Source: Gemmatimonadetes bacterium 2013_60CM_65_52 (GTDB lineage Bacteria > Gemmatimonadota > Gemmatimonadetes > Gemmatimonadales > Gemmatimonadaceae). From it: a stretch of DNA of 64,000 nt. A program made the translations under genes and the position numbers. Location of the stretch: positions 62,001 to 126,000 of the forward strand of contig NGFI01000012.1 of the NCBI GenBank assembly GCA_002215645.1, given 5' to 3'. The notes under the pieces are model-generated. The model was given only the letters and a program-made list of their open reading frames with translations. It searched no databases and was not told the origin of the DNA. Of this stretch, positions 55,834-64,000 are shown piece by piece; the stretch's first letter is position 1; the number at the start of each line of letters is the position of its first letter.

Positions 55834-57180
55834 TCACCCGCGCACCTCTCCGGCCCCCTGGTGGCCGTCACGCATGCCGCGATTTCGCAGAATCGTCATG
55901 AAGGAACGGCCCCGCAGCTCCTCCACGGCCAGCCCCGTCATGGCGACGGCATCCGCTTCCGTGATCGCCCCGGAATTCACGCCGCGCAGAAAGAAGTTCA
56001 GCAGCCCCTGCCCGGTGGCCGCATCGTCGAACACGTCGCCGACGAGCGTGGCCTGCGCCGCCTTGCCGACGAAGTTGGACAGCCGCGCCGCCGCCGCATC
56101 GATGCCGTCCAGGAAGAAGGCGTAGAGGGCGGCATACCGCGTCACGAGCTGCGCGGGATGGAGGTCCCATCCCTGATAGAAGCCACCGACGAGCGAGTGC
56201 GTCACGTCGTCGAAATGCCGCTTCCACGCACCATGAACGCTCGCTCGATTCGCGGCGATCTGGGCGGCCGTCAGCCCATCGCCGCGATGGATCGCCACGG
56301 GCATCACGGTGGTGGATCCGTCCGACAACCATACACCCGTTCCGGCGAATGCCACCTGCATCACATGCTTCGCATAGTCGCAGGCGGAGTGCCGCATGTG
56401 CTGATGCGCAGCGGTGATGTTGACGCCGGCCGTGTAGTCGTACGTTCCGAAGTGCGCGCCAACCAACCTGCCGCCTGAGACGTCCGGGATGCGCGGCAGC
56501 AGCGACCGGCCGTCGCTCCCAAGCACAATCTGCGGGGTCTCGACCATGATCTCGAACCGAAGCGTGCCGGCCGGCAGCAGGAGCACGGTCTCCAGGCGCT
56601 CGAGCTCCGCGACGATGTGCTCCACCTGCTCGATGATGACGATCTTGGGCACCGTGACGACGAACTGCTCCGGCAGCCGTCCGGCCTGGCGGACGACGTC
56701 CGTCACCAGGATCTCGAGCGTGCGCGTGGCGCGAGCACGGAGCTCTTCGTTGAGCGGTTTGATGCGCACGCCCACGAAGGGCGGTAGTGTGCCGTCCCGC
56801 ATGCCTGCGGCGAGCGACTCGGCCACAGCGCGTGCGTGCCGGTCCTCCTCCGCGTCGGGACGATTGCCGTATCCGTCCTCGAAATCCACACGGAAATCTT
56901 CCACCGGCTCGCGGAGCAGCTTGCTCCGCACGCGGTCGTAGATGGTCGCCAGCGCCGGATGATTCGCGATGCCGAGGGCATCGCCGAGTACGGTAGCGTC
57001 GGGTGCATACTCGTCGAGCGCACGAAGCGCGACGTCACCCAGCCTGCGCGCGGCGTCCGGGCGAAAGAGCTGCGCGCCGCCATACACCGTGTGCACCGGC
57101 TGCCGCGTGCCCGACTCACCAGGGTAGCGGACGGCAAAAGCGAGATTTGCCGCGCGAAGGGCGTCGTGAGTCGTCGTCAT
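55834..57180 (-). CDS. DUF6986 protein, CitE/HpcH-like TIM-barrel lyase
   Basis: The ATG at 57180 overlaps the guanine deaminase stop as ATGA. The 448-residue protein carries motifs of the citrate-lyase-beta/HpcH superfamily in order: RVDFEDGYGNRP (97-108), GVRIKPL (substrate Arg near 139), TVPKI, EIMVETPQIV (Glu214, metal) and GAHFGTYDYTAGVN (Asp248, metal). These enzymes form or split C-C bonds beside a carbonyl using Mg2+, and malate synthase is a distant relative. Its position in a purine breakdown locus suggests it handles glyoxylate, the end product of allantoin degradation. That role is inference. Confidence 0.8.
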   Translation of the reverse strand: MTTTHDALRAANLAFAVRYPGESGTRQPVHTVYGGAQLFRPDAARRLGDVALRALDEYAPDATVLGDALGIANHPALATIYDRVRSKLLREPVEDFRVDFEDGYGNRPDAEEDRHARAVAESLAAGMRDGTLPPFVGVRIKPLNEELRARATRTLEILVTDVVRQAGRLPEQFVVTVPKIVIIEQVEHIVAELERLETVLLLPAGTLRFEIMVETPQIVLGSDGRSLLPRIPDVSGGRLVGAHFGTYDYTAGVNITAAHQHMRHSACDYAKHVMQVAFAGTGVWLSDGSTTVMPVAIHRGDGLTAAQIAANRASVHGAWKRHFDDVTHSLVGGFYQGWDLHPAQLVTRYAALYAFFLDGIDAAAARLSNFVGKAAQATLVGDVFDDAATGQGLLNFFLRGVNSGAITEADAVAMTGLAVEELRGRSFMTILRNRGMRDGHQGAGEVRG

Positions 57181-57746
57181 CCGTTGTAGATCCGTCCGCC
57201 CTTCGCATGGTAGTGCTCGAGGACGGCCTGCGCATCTGCACGGAGTACGTTGCGCACGACGCCGATACCCCGCTCCTCGAGATACTGGTACGACTCGGGA
57301 AACACCGGGCCCTCCTCGAAGTGGAGCTTCGACGCATCGTCGCGGCTCGCACCGCACACGATGCGCTTGACCCCGCTCCACAGCGTGGCGCCCAGGCACA
57401 TCGCACACGGCTCACACGACGTGAAGAGCTCGTGCGCGGACAGGCCAGGCGCCGCCAGCGTGAACGAGCCGAGGCGCCGCTGGGCCATCATGAACGCCAC
57501 GATCTCGCCGTGCAGCACGCTGTTGTTGAGCCGAACGACGCTGTTCATGCCGACGGCGACGAGGCGCCCCGACACCGATTCGAAGATGGCCGCCCCGAAC
57601 GGGCCCCCGGTATCGCGCTCGACGTTCTCGTGCGCCACGGCGATGGCCAGGCGCATCCGCTCCTCATCGGAGCCAAAGCGCCGATCCCAATCGACCATCT
57701 CGTCCACCCAATCCGGGTAGCCGATGCGGACGTCGAATTGCGGCAT
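57177..57746 (-). CDS. Guanine/nucleoside deaminase (CDA fold)
   Basis: This 189-residue zinc enzyme has the cytidine-deaminase fold. The zinc and catalytic motifs are H79-G-E81 (NSVLHGEIVAF) and C114-A-M-C117 (SCEPCAMCLG). Gly in place of Ala in the first motif is a small departure from the HAE consensus. GGPFGAAIFE and the C-terminal AKGGRIYNG are typical of guanine deaminase-like members. It would convert guanine (or guanosine) to xanthine (or xanthosine), feeding the divergently encoded xanthine dehydrogenase. It precedes the DUF6986 gene with a 4-base overlap. Confidence 0.88.
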   Translation of the reverse strand: MPQFDVRIGYPDWVDEMVDWDRRFGSDEERMRLAIAVAHENVERDTGGPFGAAIFESVSGRLVAVGMNSVVRLNNSVLHGEIVAFMMAQRRLGSFTLAAPGLSAHELFTSCEPCAMCLGATLWSGVKRIVCGASRDDASKLHFEEGPVFPESYQYLEERGIGVVRNVLRADAQAVLEHYHAKGGRIYNG

Positions 57747-57840
57747 GCGCGGAAGCTATGCGCAGCGGCGCGGGGCGCCACGTGGTTGACTGGGCTCCGG
57801 CCGGCGAGCAACTTCGCGCATCGCCGCAGGAGATTCCTGC

Positions 57841-59949
57841 ATGTCGGTCGTCGGCACCAGCGTCGCGCGGAAGGACGGGATCGGCAAGGCCACCGGCGCC
57901 GCGAAGTATGCCGATGACCTGTCGATCCCCGGCATGCTCTTCGGACGCACCGTTCGTTCGACGATTCCGTGCGGACGCGTCAAGCGCATCCGATACGACT
58001 TCGACACGACCGGATTCACGATCGTCGACCGTCGGGACATCCCGCTGGATGGGCGCAACGTCGTTGCACTCATCGAGGACGACCAGCCCTTCCTCGTCGA
58101 GCGCGACGTGCGCCATGTCGCCGAGCCGATCGTGCTGCTCGCACACGCGGACCGCGAGAAGCTGCTCGCGGCGGACGTGATCATCGAGTACGAGGTCGAG
58201 CCGCCTGTCTTCGATCCGGAAGCATCGACCGAGTCCCTCAAGACGCTCACCATCGACAAGGGACACCTCGACGCCGGCTTTGCCCAGGCTGACGTCATCG
58301 TGGAAGGCACCTACCGCACGGGCCACCAGGAGCATGTTTACATCGAGCCGAACGGAGTCATCGCCGTGCCGGAAGACGGAGGCATTGCCATCTTCGGCTC
58401 GATTCAATGCCCATTTTACGTGGTCAAAGCGCTGAAATCGCTACTCGGGCCGAAAGCACATGTCCGCGTCGTGCAAACAGAGACGGGAGGCGGATTCGGC
58501 GGCAAGGAGGAATACCCCTCCATGATCGCGGGGCACGCCACGCTCCTGGCGCTCAAAGCGGGCCTTCCGGTGAAGATCGTGTACGATCGAACGGAAGACA
58601 TGATCGCGACGACCAAGCGTCATCCGTCGATCGTGCGGCATCGCACCGGCGTGAAGCGCGACGGAACGCTCGTCGCGATGGACGTCGAGGTCATTCTCGA
58701 CGGCGGAGCGTACATCACACTCAGTCCCGTTGTTCTCTCACGCGGCTGCATTCACGCCGCGGGACCATACCGTTGCGACAACGTCCGCATCCGCGGCCGT
58801 GCGATGCTCACGAATACACCGCCCAACGGCGCGTTTCGCGGCTTCGGTGCGCCGCAGACGATCTTCGCCATCGAAGCACACATGGATCGCATCGCCGAAG
58901 CACTCGGCGTCGACCCCGTGACCATTCGCGAGCGAAACGCACTCGTGCCGGGCGACACGACGGCCACGGGACAGCGACTCACGGCCGACTGCAGCGCGCT
59001 CCCGGTGTTGCGCGAGGCCGTCGAACGGACCGACTTTCGCCGCAAGCGTGAGGCGTTACGCGGCACCAACCGTGGCATCGGTCTGTCGCTCTTCTACCAT
59101 GGCTCAGGCTTCACCGGCAGTGGCGAGCTCCGTCTGGCGTCCAAGGCGGCGCTCGAGCTCACCGACCACGGCGTGCGCATTCTGGTGAGCAGCACGGAGA
59201 TCGGGCAGGGCACGCGCACGATGCACGCACAGATCGTCGCGGAGACGCTGGGCATCCCCTACGAGGACGTCGACGTCGCCCAGCCGGACACGACGCTCGT
59301 GCCCGACAGCGGCCCGACCGTGGCGTCGCGCACCTGCATGGTTGTGGGCCGCATCCTTCAGCGATGCGCGGAAGACCTGAAACGCCGGCTTGGCGACCTC
59401 ACACCGGCGGAGTATTACCGGGCGCATGGCCCCTTCACGATCGTGCGCGAGCACGAGCCTCCAGGCTGGATTCAGTGGGACGACGAGACCTACACCGGAG
59501 ACGCATACGCGACGTACGCCTGGGGATGCGACGTCGTCGAGGTGGAGCTGGACGCGGACACATGCGAAGTCCGTCCACTCCATCTCACCGCGGTGCAGGA
59601 GGTCGGCAAGGCAATTCACCCCGCGCTCGCCCGGGGACAAATCGAGGGCGGGAGTGCGCAGGGCATCGGATACGCAATCGTCGAGCACGTGGCGATGCGC
59701 GACGGCGTGATGGCCAACGCGTCATTGACGAACTACACCATTCCGACGACGCTCGACACACCCGCGATGGACATCGTGCTTCTCGAGAACCCCTATGAGG
59801 ACGGACCCTTTGGCGCAAAAGGGCTGGGTGAGCTGCCGATGGATGGTCCGGCACCGGCGGTCATCAACGCGCTGCGTCACCTTGGCGTCGACCTGTCTGA
59901 AATCCCCGCGACACCCGAACGTGTGATGAGCGCATGCGGCTCACGCTGA
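57841..59949 (+). CDS. xdhA: Xanthine dehydrogenase molybdopterin-binding subunit
   Basis: The 702-residue large subunit binds the molybdenum cofactor. QTETGGGFGGKEE is the conserved pterin contact, GAFRGFGAPQTIFAIE is a substrate-channel motif and GAKGLGELP carries the active-site glutamate. AGGAG lies eight bases before the ATG. It oxidises hypoxanthine and xanthine to urate together with the two following subunits. The gene starts 94 bases from the divergent deaminase gene, so both may share a regulator. Symbol follows E. coli naming. Confidence 0.93.
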   Translation: MSVVGTSVARKDGIGKATGAAKYADDLSIPGMLFGRTVRSTIPCGRVKRIRYDFDTTGFTIVDRRDIPLDGRNVVALIEDDQPFLVERDVRHVAEPIVLLAHADREKLLAADVIIEYEVEPPVFDPEASTESLKTLTIDKGHLDAGFAQADVIVEGTYRTGHQEHVYIEPNGVIAVPEDGGIAIFGSIQCPFYVVKALKSLLGPKAHVRVVQTETGGGFGGKEEYPSMIAGHATLLALKAGLPVKIVYDRTEDMIATTKRHPSIVRHRTGVKRDGTLVAMDVEVILDGGAYITLSPVVLSRGCIHAAGPYRCDNVRIRGRAMLTNTPPNGAFRGFGAPQTIFAIEAHMDRIAEALGVDPVTIRERNALVPGDTTATGQRLTADCSALPVLREAVERTDFRRKREALRGTNRGIGLSLFYHGSGFTGSGELRLASKAALELTDHGVRILVSSTEIGQGTRTMHAQIVAETLGIPYEDVDVAQPDTTLVPDSGPTVASRTCMVVGRILQRCAEDLKRRLGDLTPAEYYRAHGPFTIVREHEPPGWIQWDDETYTGDAYATYAWGCDVVEVELDADTCEVRPLHLTAVQEVGKAIHPALARGQIEGGSAQGIGYAIVEHVAMRDGVMANASLTNYTIPTTLDTPAMDIVLLENPYEDGPFGAKGLGELPMDGPAPAVINALRHLGVDLSEIPATPERVMSACGSR

Positions 59950-60371
59950 ACGGAGCGGTAACGGATGTGGAGGCTGCGCCGGGAAGGCGACTCCTCGACG
60001 TTCTCCGCGAGGAATGCGGCCTGACCGGTACCAAGGAAGGATGTGGCGAGGGCGAGTGCGGTGCCTGCACGGTGCTCATGAACGGCCAGCTCGTCGTCTC
60101 GTGTCTCGTACCGTTCGCGCAGGCGGAGGGCGCCGAGATCCGCACCATCGAGGGGGTCGGTGATCATGCGCTACAGCAACACTTCATGAGCGAGGCTGGC
60201 GCACAGTGCGGCATCTGCACACCAGGCATGGTGATGACCGCGTCCACACTGTCACGCGATGCAACGCTCGAAGACATTCGCATCGCGCTCGCGGGCAATC
60301 TGTGCCGCTGTACGGGGTATGAAGCGATCTATCGCGCCATCCAGCGCGCGCGTGCGGCTACATCCGCGTGA
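59934..60371 (+). CDS. xdhC: Xanthine dehydrogenase 2Fe-2S subunit
   Basis: This 145-residue protein has a ferredoxin-type cluster (CGLTGTKEGCGEGECGACTV) and a second cluster with CGICTPGMV and CRCTGYEAI. Both are needed to carry electrons from the molybdenum site to FAD. It overlaps the large-subunit gene by 16 bases and the FAD-subunit gene by 4. Confidence 0.95.
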   Translation: MRLTLNGAVTDVEAAPGRRLLDVLREECGLTGTKEGCGEGECGACTVLMNGQLVVSCLVPFAQAEGAEIRTIEGVGDHALQQHFMSEAGAQCGICTPGMVMTASTLSRDATLEDIRIALAGNLCRCTGYEAIYRAIQRARAATSA

Positions 60372-61180
60372 AGTCCGCCCTCTCACAACTTTCGTTCGCG
60401 CGTCCGCGCACGCTGGAAGAGGCGCTGACGCTGCTGCGCGATGAACCGCTCGTTCCCATTGCGGGCGCGACGGATCTTTACGTTGGGCTCAATTTCGGTA
60501 CGCTCAAGGCGCAGCGCTTCCTCGACATCACCAGGCTCGAGGAGCTGCGCGGCATCAGTGTCACCGGCGATCGACTCGTCATCGGCGCGGGCACCACATA
60601 CACCACGATCATGCATTCCGCGTCCGTTCGTGCGCACTGGCCGATACTGGCCGACGCCGCATCACAGGTCGGTGGCGTTCAGATTCAGAATCGCGGTACG
60701 CTGGGTGGCAACGTCGCGAACGCGTCGCCGGCGGGAGACACACTTCCCGTTCTCGCGGTTGCGGATGCGATTCTCCAGCTTCGCAGCGCGCAGAGCCAGC
60801 GCGCGGTGCCGTTCAATTCCTTCTACACCGGCTACCGGCAAACCGTATTGCGGCCCGACGAGCTCATCGTGTCGATCGAGCTGCCGATGGTGGAGGGAAA
60901 GCAGTGGTTCCGGAAGGTCGGCACGCGTGCAGCGCAGGCGATCTCGAAGCTCGTCATGGCCGCCGTGAGAACAGAAGCACCGCGAATCGCGCTCGGCAGC
61001 GTCGCTCCGACGCCACTCAGACTGCGCCGCACTGAGGCGGCGCTCGCCGGCGGAAGCTCCATCGAGGACGCGATCGGCGTCTTACAGACCGAGATCACGC
61101 CAATCGATGACTTGCGCTCGAGCGAAGCGTATCGGCGGGCCGTGGCGGGCAACCTCCTGCGTCGCTTCTGGGCCTCGTGA
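60368..61180 (+). CDS. xdhB: Xanthine dehydrogenase FAD-binding subunit
   Basis: The 270-residue protein has the CO-dehydrogenase medium-chain FAD fold, with VPIAGATDLYVGLNFG and NRGTLGGNVANASPAGDTLP as the two FAD-contact loops. The GTG start overlaps the upstream stop (GTGA). It transfers electrons to NAD+ in the complex. Confidence 0.94.
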   Translation: MKSALSQLSFARPRTLEEALTLLRDEPLVPIAGATDLYVGLNFGTLKAQRFLDITRLEELRGISVTGDRLVIGAGTTYTTIMHSASVRAHWPILADAASQVGGVQIQNRGTLGGNVANASPAGDTLPVLAVADAILQLRSAQSQRAVPFNSFYTGYRQTVLRPDELIVSIELPMVEGKQWFRKVGTRAAQAISKLVMAAVRTEAPRIALGSVAPTPLRLRRTEAALAGGSSIEDAIGVLQTEITPIDDLRSSEAYRRAVAGNLLRRFWAS

Positions 61181-62490
61181 TCATCCGCGGCACACGTGTG
61201 TTGGCAAATGGCCGGCTTGGCCCTTCAGCCATCCACGTACTCTACGGTGTGATTTCCGCCGTGACGGAATTCGGTGAGACGCGAGGCGACGACGACATCA
61301 TCGAAGCGGGTGACGACGTTGTAATGCCAGGGCTCGTCGACACCCACGTGCACGTGAACGAGCCGGGACGCACGGAGTGGGAAGGATTCACGAGCGCCAC
61401 GCATGCAGCAGCGGCCGGCGGCATCACGACCATTTACGACATGCCGCTGAACAGCATTCCTGCGACAACCAGCGTCCGGGCGCTGGCCGCCAAACGGGAT
61501 GCCGCGGCCGGAAATTGCATCATCGACGTCGGCTTCATTGGCGGTGTGGTGCCGGGAAATGCCAACGAGCTCGAGGGACTCCACGCGCAAGGCATCCGTC
61601 TCTTCAAATGTTTTCTCGTGCCGTCGGGCGTCGAAGAGTTTCCTGCCGTAACGGAGACGGACCTGCGAATCGCCATGCCTGTACTCAGGCGGCTGGACGC
61701 AACGCTGATGGTCCACGCCGAGCTGCCGGGGCACATCAACGCCGCTTTGCACGGCGACCCGCGCAGATACCGGACATATCTCGCGTCACGGCCCGCGTCG
61801 GCGGAAACGGAGGCAATCGCGCTGATCATTCGCCTCGCGGCGGAACTGGGCACACGCGTCCACATCGTGCACGTGTCTTCAGCCGCCTCGCTGCCGCAGA
61901 TTCGCGAGGCACGTCAGCGAGGCATTCGCATCACATGTGAAACATGCCCGCATTACCTGACGTTTGCGGCCGAGGAGATTCCGGACGGCGCGACGCAGTT
62001 CAAGTGTGCGCCGCCGATTCGATCGCGCGCCGACCGCGAGCTGCTCTGGGATGCGGTCCTGACCGGCGACATCGACATGATCGCCAGTGATCATTCACCC
62101 TGTCCGCCCGGCATGAAATTGCGTGAGACCGGTGATTTCCTTCACGCATGGGGCGGCATTGCATCCCTCCAGGTGAGCCTGCCGTCCGTATGGCACGAGG
62201 GTCGAAAGCGGGGCCTGACCGTCGACCGCCTCGCGCGGCTGATGTGCGAAGCACCGGCGCAACTCGCCGGTGTGAGCGAGCGTAAAGGGCGCCTTGCGCA
62301 GGGCTTCGACGCGGACCTCTTCATCTGGCAACCGGACGCCCCAGTCGCGGTTAACGCTGCAACGCTGTATCATCGGCATGCGGTTAGCCCGTATGATGGC
62401 CTGACGCTCACCGGGAGCGTAACGGCGACATTCGCACGAGGAAACGCGGTGTTCCACGACGGACGTATCACTGCTTCGATTCGCGCATGA
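61177..62490 (+). CDS. allB: Allantoinase
   Basis: This cyclic amidohydrolase opens the allantoin ring to allantoate. The 437-residue protein has the metal motif DTHVHVNEPG, the lysine expected to be carboxylated (LFKCFLVPSG), metal histidines in MVHAEL and HIVHVSS, and SDHSPCPPGMK, which distinguishes allantoinase from dihydroorotase. The GTG start overlaps xdhB by 4 bases. It ends with an ATGA overlap into allantoicase. Confidence 0.95.
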   Translation: MIIRGTRVLANGRLGPSAIHVLYGVISAVTEFGETRGDDDIIEAGDDVVMPGLVDTHVHVNEPGRTEWEGFTSATHAAAAGGITTIYDMPLNSIPATTSVRALAAKRDAAAGNCIIDVGFIGGVVPGNANELEGLHAQGIRLFKCFLVPSGVEEFPAVTETDLRIAMPVLRRLDATLMVHAELPGHINAALHGDPRRYRTYLASRPASAETEAIALIIRLAAELGTRVHIVHVSSAASLPQIREARQRGIRITCETCPHYLTFAAEEIPDGATQFKCAPPIRSRADRELLWDAVLTGDIDMIASDHSPCPPGMKLRETGDFLHAWGGIASLQVSLPSVWHEGRKRGLTVDRLARLMCEAPAQLAGVSERKGRLAQGFDADLFIWQPDAPVAVNAATLYHRHAVSPYDGLTLTGSVTATFARGNAVFHDGRITASIRA

Positions 62491-63476
62491 CTGATTTTAC
62501 GGAACTCATAGATCTTGCGTCCCAGGCACTTGGCGGAACCGTCATCTCCGCCAACGACGAGTTCTTCGCGCCCAAGGAAGGGCTGTTGAAGCCGACGCCA
62601 GCAGAATGGCGGGAAGGGGCGTACACGGAGCGCGGCAAATGGATGGACGGATGGGAAACCCGCCGCCGCCGAACGCCGGGCCACGACTGGGCAATCATCC
62701 ACCTTGGCGCACGCGGCGTCGTGCGCGGCGTCGTAATCGACACGAGCTTCTTTCGCGGCAACTACCCCGAGCGCGCCAGCATCGAAGGGTGTGATCTCGC
62801 CGGGACGCCGTCGGCCGCGCAACTCGAGCAGCCGGGCGTGGCCTGGCGCGTCCTGCTGGGCGAATCGTCGCTGTCGGGCGACGCGCTGAACAAATTCGTC
62901 GTCGAGGAAGCACCACCGGTCACGCATCTGAGACTGAACATCTTTCCCGATGGCGGCGTCGCACGGCTGCGCGTTCACGGCGACGTCAGCCTGTCGCTCG
63001 AAGGTCGAACGGGTCTCGTGGATCTCGCCGCCGTGGAGAACGGCGGCTACAGCGTGGTCTGCAGCGACATGTTCTACGGGCATCGGCAAAACCTCATCAT
63101 GCCCGGGCGATCCACGTTCATGGGCGACGGCTGGGAGACGAAGCGCCGCCGCGGACCCGGACATGACTGGACCATCATCAGATTGGGGCACCCTGGCGCG
63201 ATCGAGCAGATCGAAGTCGATACCGATCACTTCAAGGGCAATGCGCCGGATTCCTGCATGATCGAAAGCGCGCATGCACCGGGCGCATCGGCCGAGTCGC
63301 TCATCGACGCGAAACGGCCGTGGACGCAGATTCTCCCTTCGACGAAGCTGCAGCCACACGCCCGTCACGCATTCTCGGCCGCTGCGTCTCCGCTCTCGAC
63401 GCATGCCCGCTTGAACATCTATCCGGATGGCGGCATTGCACGACTGCGTCTCTTCGGCCGCCTGCCGGCGACATGA
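62487..63476 (+). CDS. alc: Allantoicase
   Basis: The enzyme hydrolyses allantoate to ureidoglycolate and urea. The 329-residue protein is made of two similar jelly-roll halves, shown by the repeated patterns WMDGWETRRRRTPGHDWAII and FMGDGWETKRRRGPGHDWTI, and LRLNIFPDGGVARLR with ARLNIYPDGGIARLR. This duplicated layout is diagnostic for allantoicase. It overlaps allB and the following gene by 4 bases each. Confidence 0.96.
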   Translation: MTDFTELIDLASQALGGTVISANDEFFAPKEGLLKPTPAEWREGAYTERGKWMDGWETRRRRTPGHDWAIIHLGARGVVRGVVIDTSFFRGNYPERASIEGCDLAGTPSAAQLEQPGVAWRVLLGESSLSGDALNKFVVEEAPPVTHLRLNIFPDGGVARLRVHGDVSLSLEGRTGLVDLAAVENGGYSVVCSDMFYGHRQNLIMPGRSTFMGDGWETKRRRGPGHDWTIIRLGHPGAIEQIEVDTDHFKGNAPDSCMIESAHAPGASAESLIDAKRPWTQILPSTKLQPHARHAFSAAASPLSTHARLNIYPDGGIARLRLFGRLPAT

Positions 63477-63997
63477 GCGTCACCGTGGCGCAGCTCGACG
63501 ACTTTCCGGAGACACAGGCGGCATTTCTGCTGGCGGCGTGCTGCGGATCCTCCCGCTGGGTGGCGAGCATGGTAGCGCGTCGCCCATTCCGTACGCGAGC
63601 CGCTGTGCTCGCGGCAGCGGATCAAATGGCGCGGGAGCTTCAGCCGGCCGACTGGATCGAGGCGTTCTCGCATCATCCGCGCATTGGCGAACGACAGTCC
63701 TCCGTGGCCGTCTCGACGATGGCAAGGGATTGGTCGGCGGATGAGCAGCGCGTCGCGTCCGACACGGACGACCGAACGCGCCTCGAGCTGGCCGACAGCA
63801 GTGCGAAGTACGAGCAGCGCTTCGGTTTTCCATTCATTGTGTGCGCGAGCGGGCGAAGTGCCGAGGAGCTGCTGGCCGTCCTCGAGGAGCGCCTCGGAAG
63901 CAGTTCCGATGCCGAGCTTGCCATTGCTGCAAAGGAGCAGCAACTCATCACGCGACAGCGGCTCGCTCGGTTGGTACGCGGAACGGAGGAACGGTGA
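63473..63997 (+). CDS. uraD: 2-oxo-4-hydroxy-4-carboxy-5-ureidoimidazoline (OHCU) decarboxylase
   Basis: This 174-residue protein decarboxylates OHCU to S-allantoin, the last step of urate oxidation. The signature HHPRIGE (67-73) includes the catalytic histidine, and an all-helical fold with FPFIVCASGRSAEELL supports it. The ATG at 63473 overlaps the allantoicase stop. Its own stop overlaps a possible GTG (63994-63996), so another gene, perhaps hydroxyisourate hydrolase or uricase, may follow at the edge. Confidence 0.94.
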   Translation: MSVTVAQLDDFPETQAAFLLAACCGSSRWVASMVARRPFRTRAAVLAAADQMARELQPADWIEAFSHHPRIGERQSSVAVSTMARDWSADEQRVASDTDDRTRLELADSSAKYEQRFGFPFIVCASGRSAEELLAVLEERLGSSSDAELAIAAKEQQLITRQRLARLVRGTEER

Positions 63998-64000
63998 ACG

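Noticed and set aside
57747-57840. Operator-like partial inverted repeats in the purine divergent promoter
   Set aside because: The arms (ATGCGCG and CGCGCAT) are far apart and of the kind expected by chance at this GC content.

Overview
The window is about 65% GC and densely coded on both strands. It is probably from a Gemmatimonadota (Gemmatimonas or Gemmatirosa-like) chromosome, or a close relative. The signs are large Ser/Thr kinases fused to TPR or TolB-like domains, a Tat-exported sortilin/BNR-repeat protein, many lipoproteins and Tat-exported catabolic enzymes, a DUF1080 protein and Ntn amidohydrolases. This is a judgement from gene content; there is no rRNA or other phylogenetic marker here. 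I see no tRNA, CRISPR array, insertion sequence or prophage, and no gene-free stretch longer than 300 bases.

Layout: 1-9.6 kb holds a truncated KimA-like permease, a lipoprotein, a large receptor-type kinase, glutaminyl-tRNA synthetase, a secreted subtilase with two PKD domains and a nitroreductase. 9.7-16.6 kb is a tight operon of two outer-membrane barrel-like proteins around a periplasmic cupredoxin and a hybrid sensor kinase, followed by a polysaccharide deacetylase. 16.7-30 kb holds a small coiled-coil gene with a sigma70-like promoter, then reverse-strand catabolic and transport genes (MFS, AXE1-type esterase, alpha/beta hydrolase, PLP-dependent dehydratase, ABC half-transporter, penicillin-acylase-like hydrolase, PEBP protein, amidase). 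30.2-31.9 kb is a DGPF-ECF42 sigma module with a candidate autoregulatory promoter. 31.9-39 kb is a run of three kinase-like genes on one strand, each lacking different catalytic elements. 39-48.4 kb is mixed: an alpha/beta hydrolase whose nucleophile is replaced, an S9 peptidase, a secreted protein divergent from a Crp/Fnr regulator, a BNR-repeat protein, and an aminotransferase paired with an orphan lasso-B2-like transglutaminase.

Two catabolic loci close the window. At 48.5-55.7 kb, a GMC dehydrogenase with its Tat-exported small subunit, a TIM-barrel isomerase/lyase, a Gfo/Idh/MocA oxidoreductase, CutC, an MFS permease and a DUF1080 (3-keto-disaccharide hydrolase family) protein together look like a 3-keto-glycoside pathway: oxidise a sugar at C3 in the periplasm, cleave the keto-glycoside, then reduce or isomerise the product. 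At 55.8-64 kb, purine catabolism genes run divergently: guanine deaminase and a CitE-like DUF6986 protein on one strand; three-subunit xanthine dehydrogenase, allantoinase, allantoicase and OHCU decarboxylase on the other, mostly joined by 4-bp start/stop overlaps. Uricase and hydroxyisourate hydrolase are absent and may lie just past the right edge.

The best candidates for undescribed biology are the barrel-cupredoxin-hybrid-kinase-barrel operon, the run of degenerate kinases (one starting inside a heptanucleotide repeat), the 3-keto-glycoside locus with CutC, and the DUF6986 protein in ureide catabolism.
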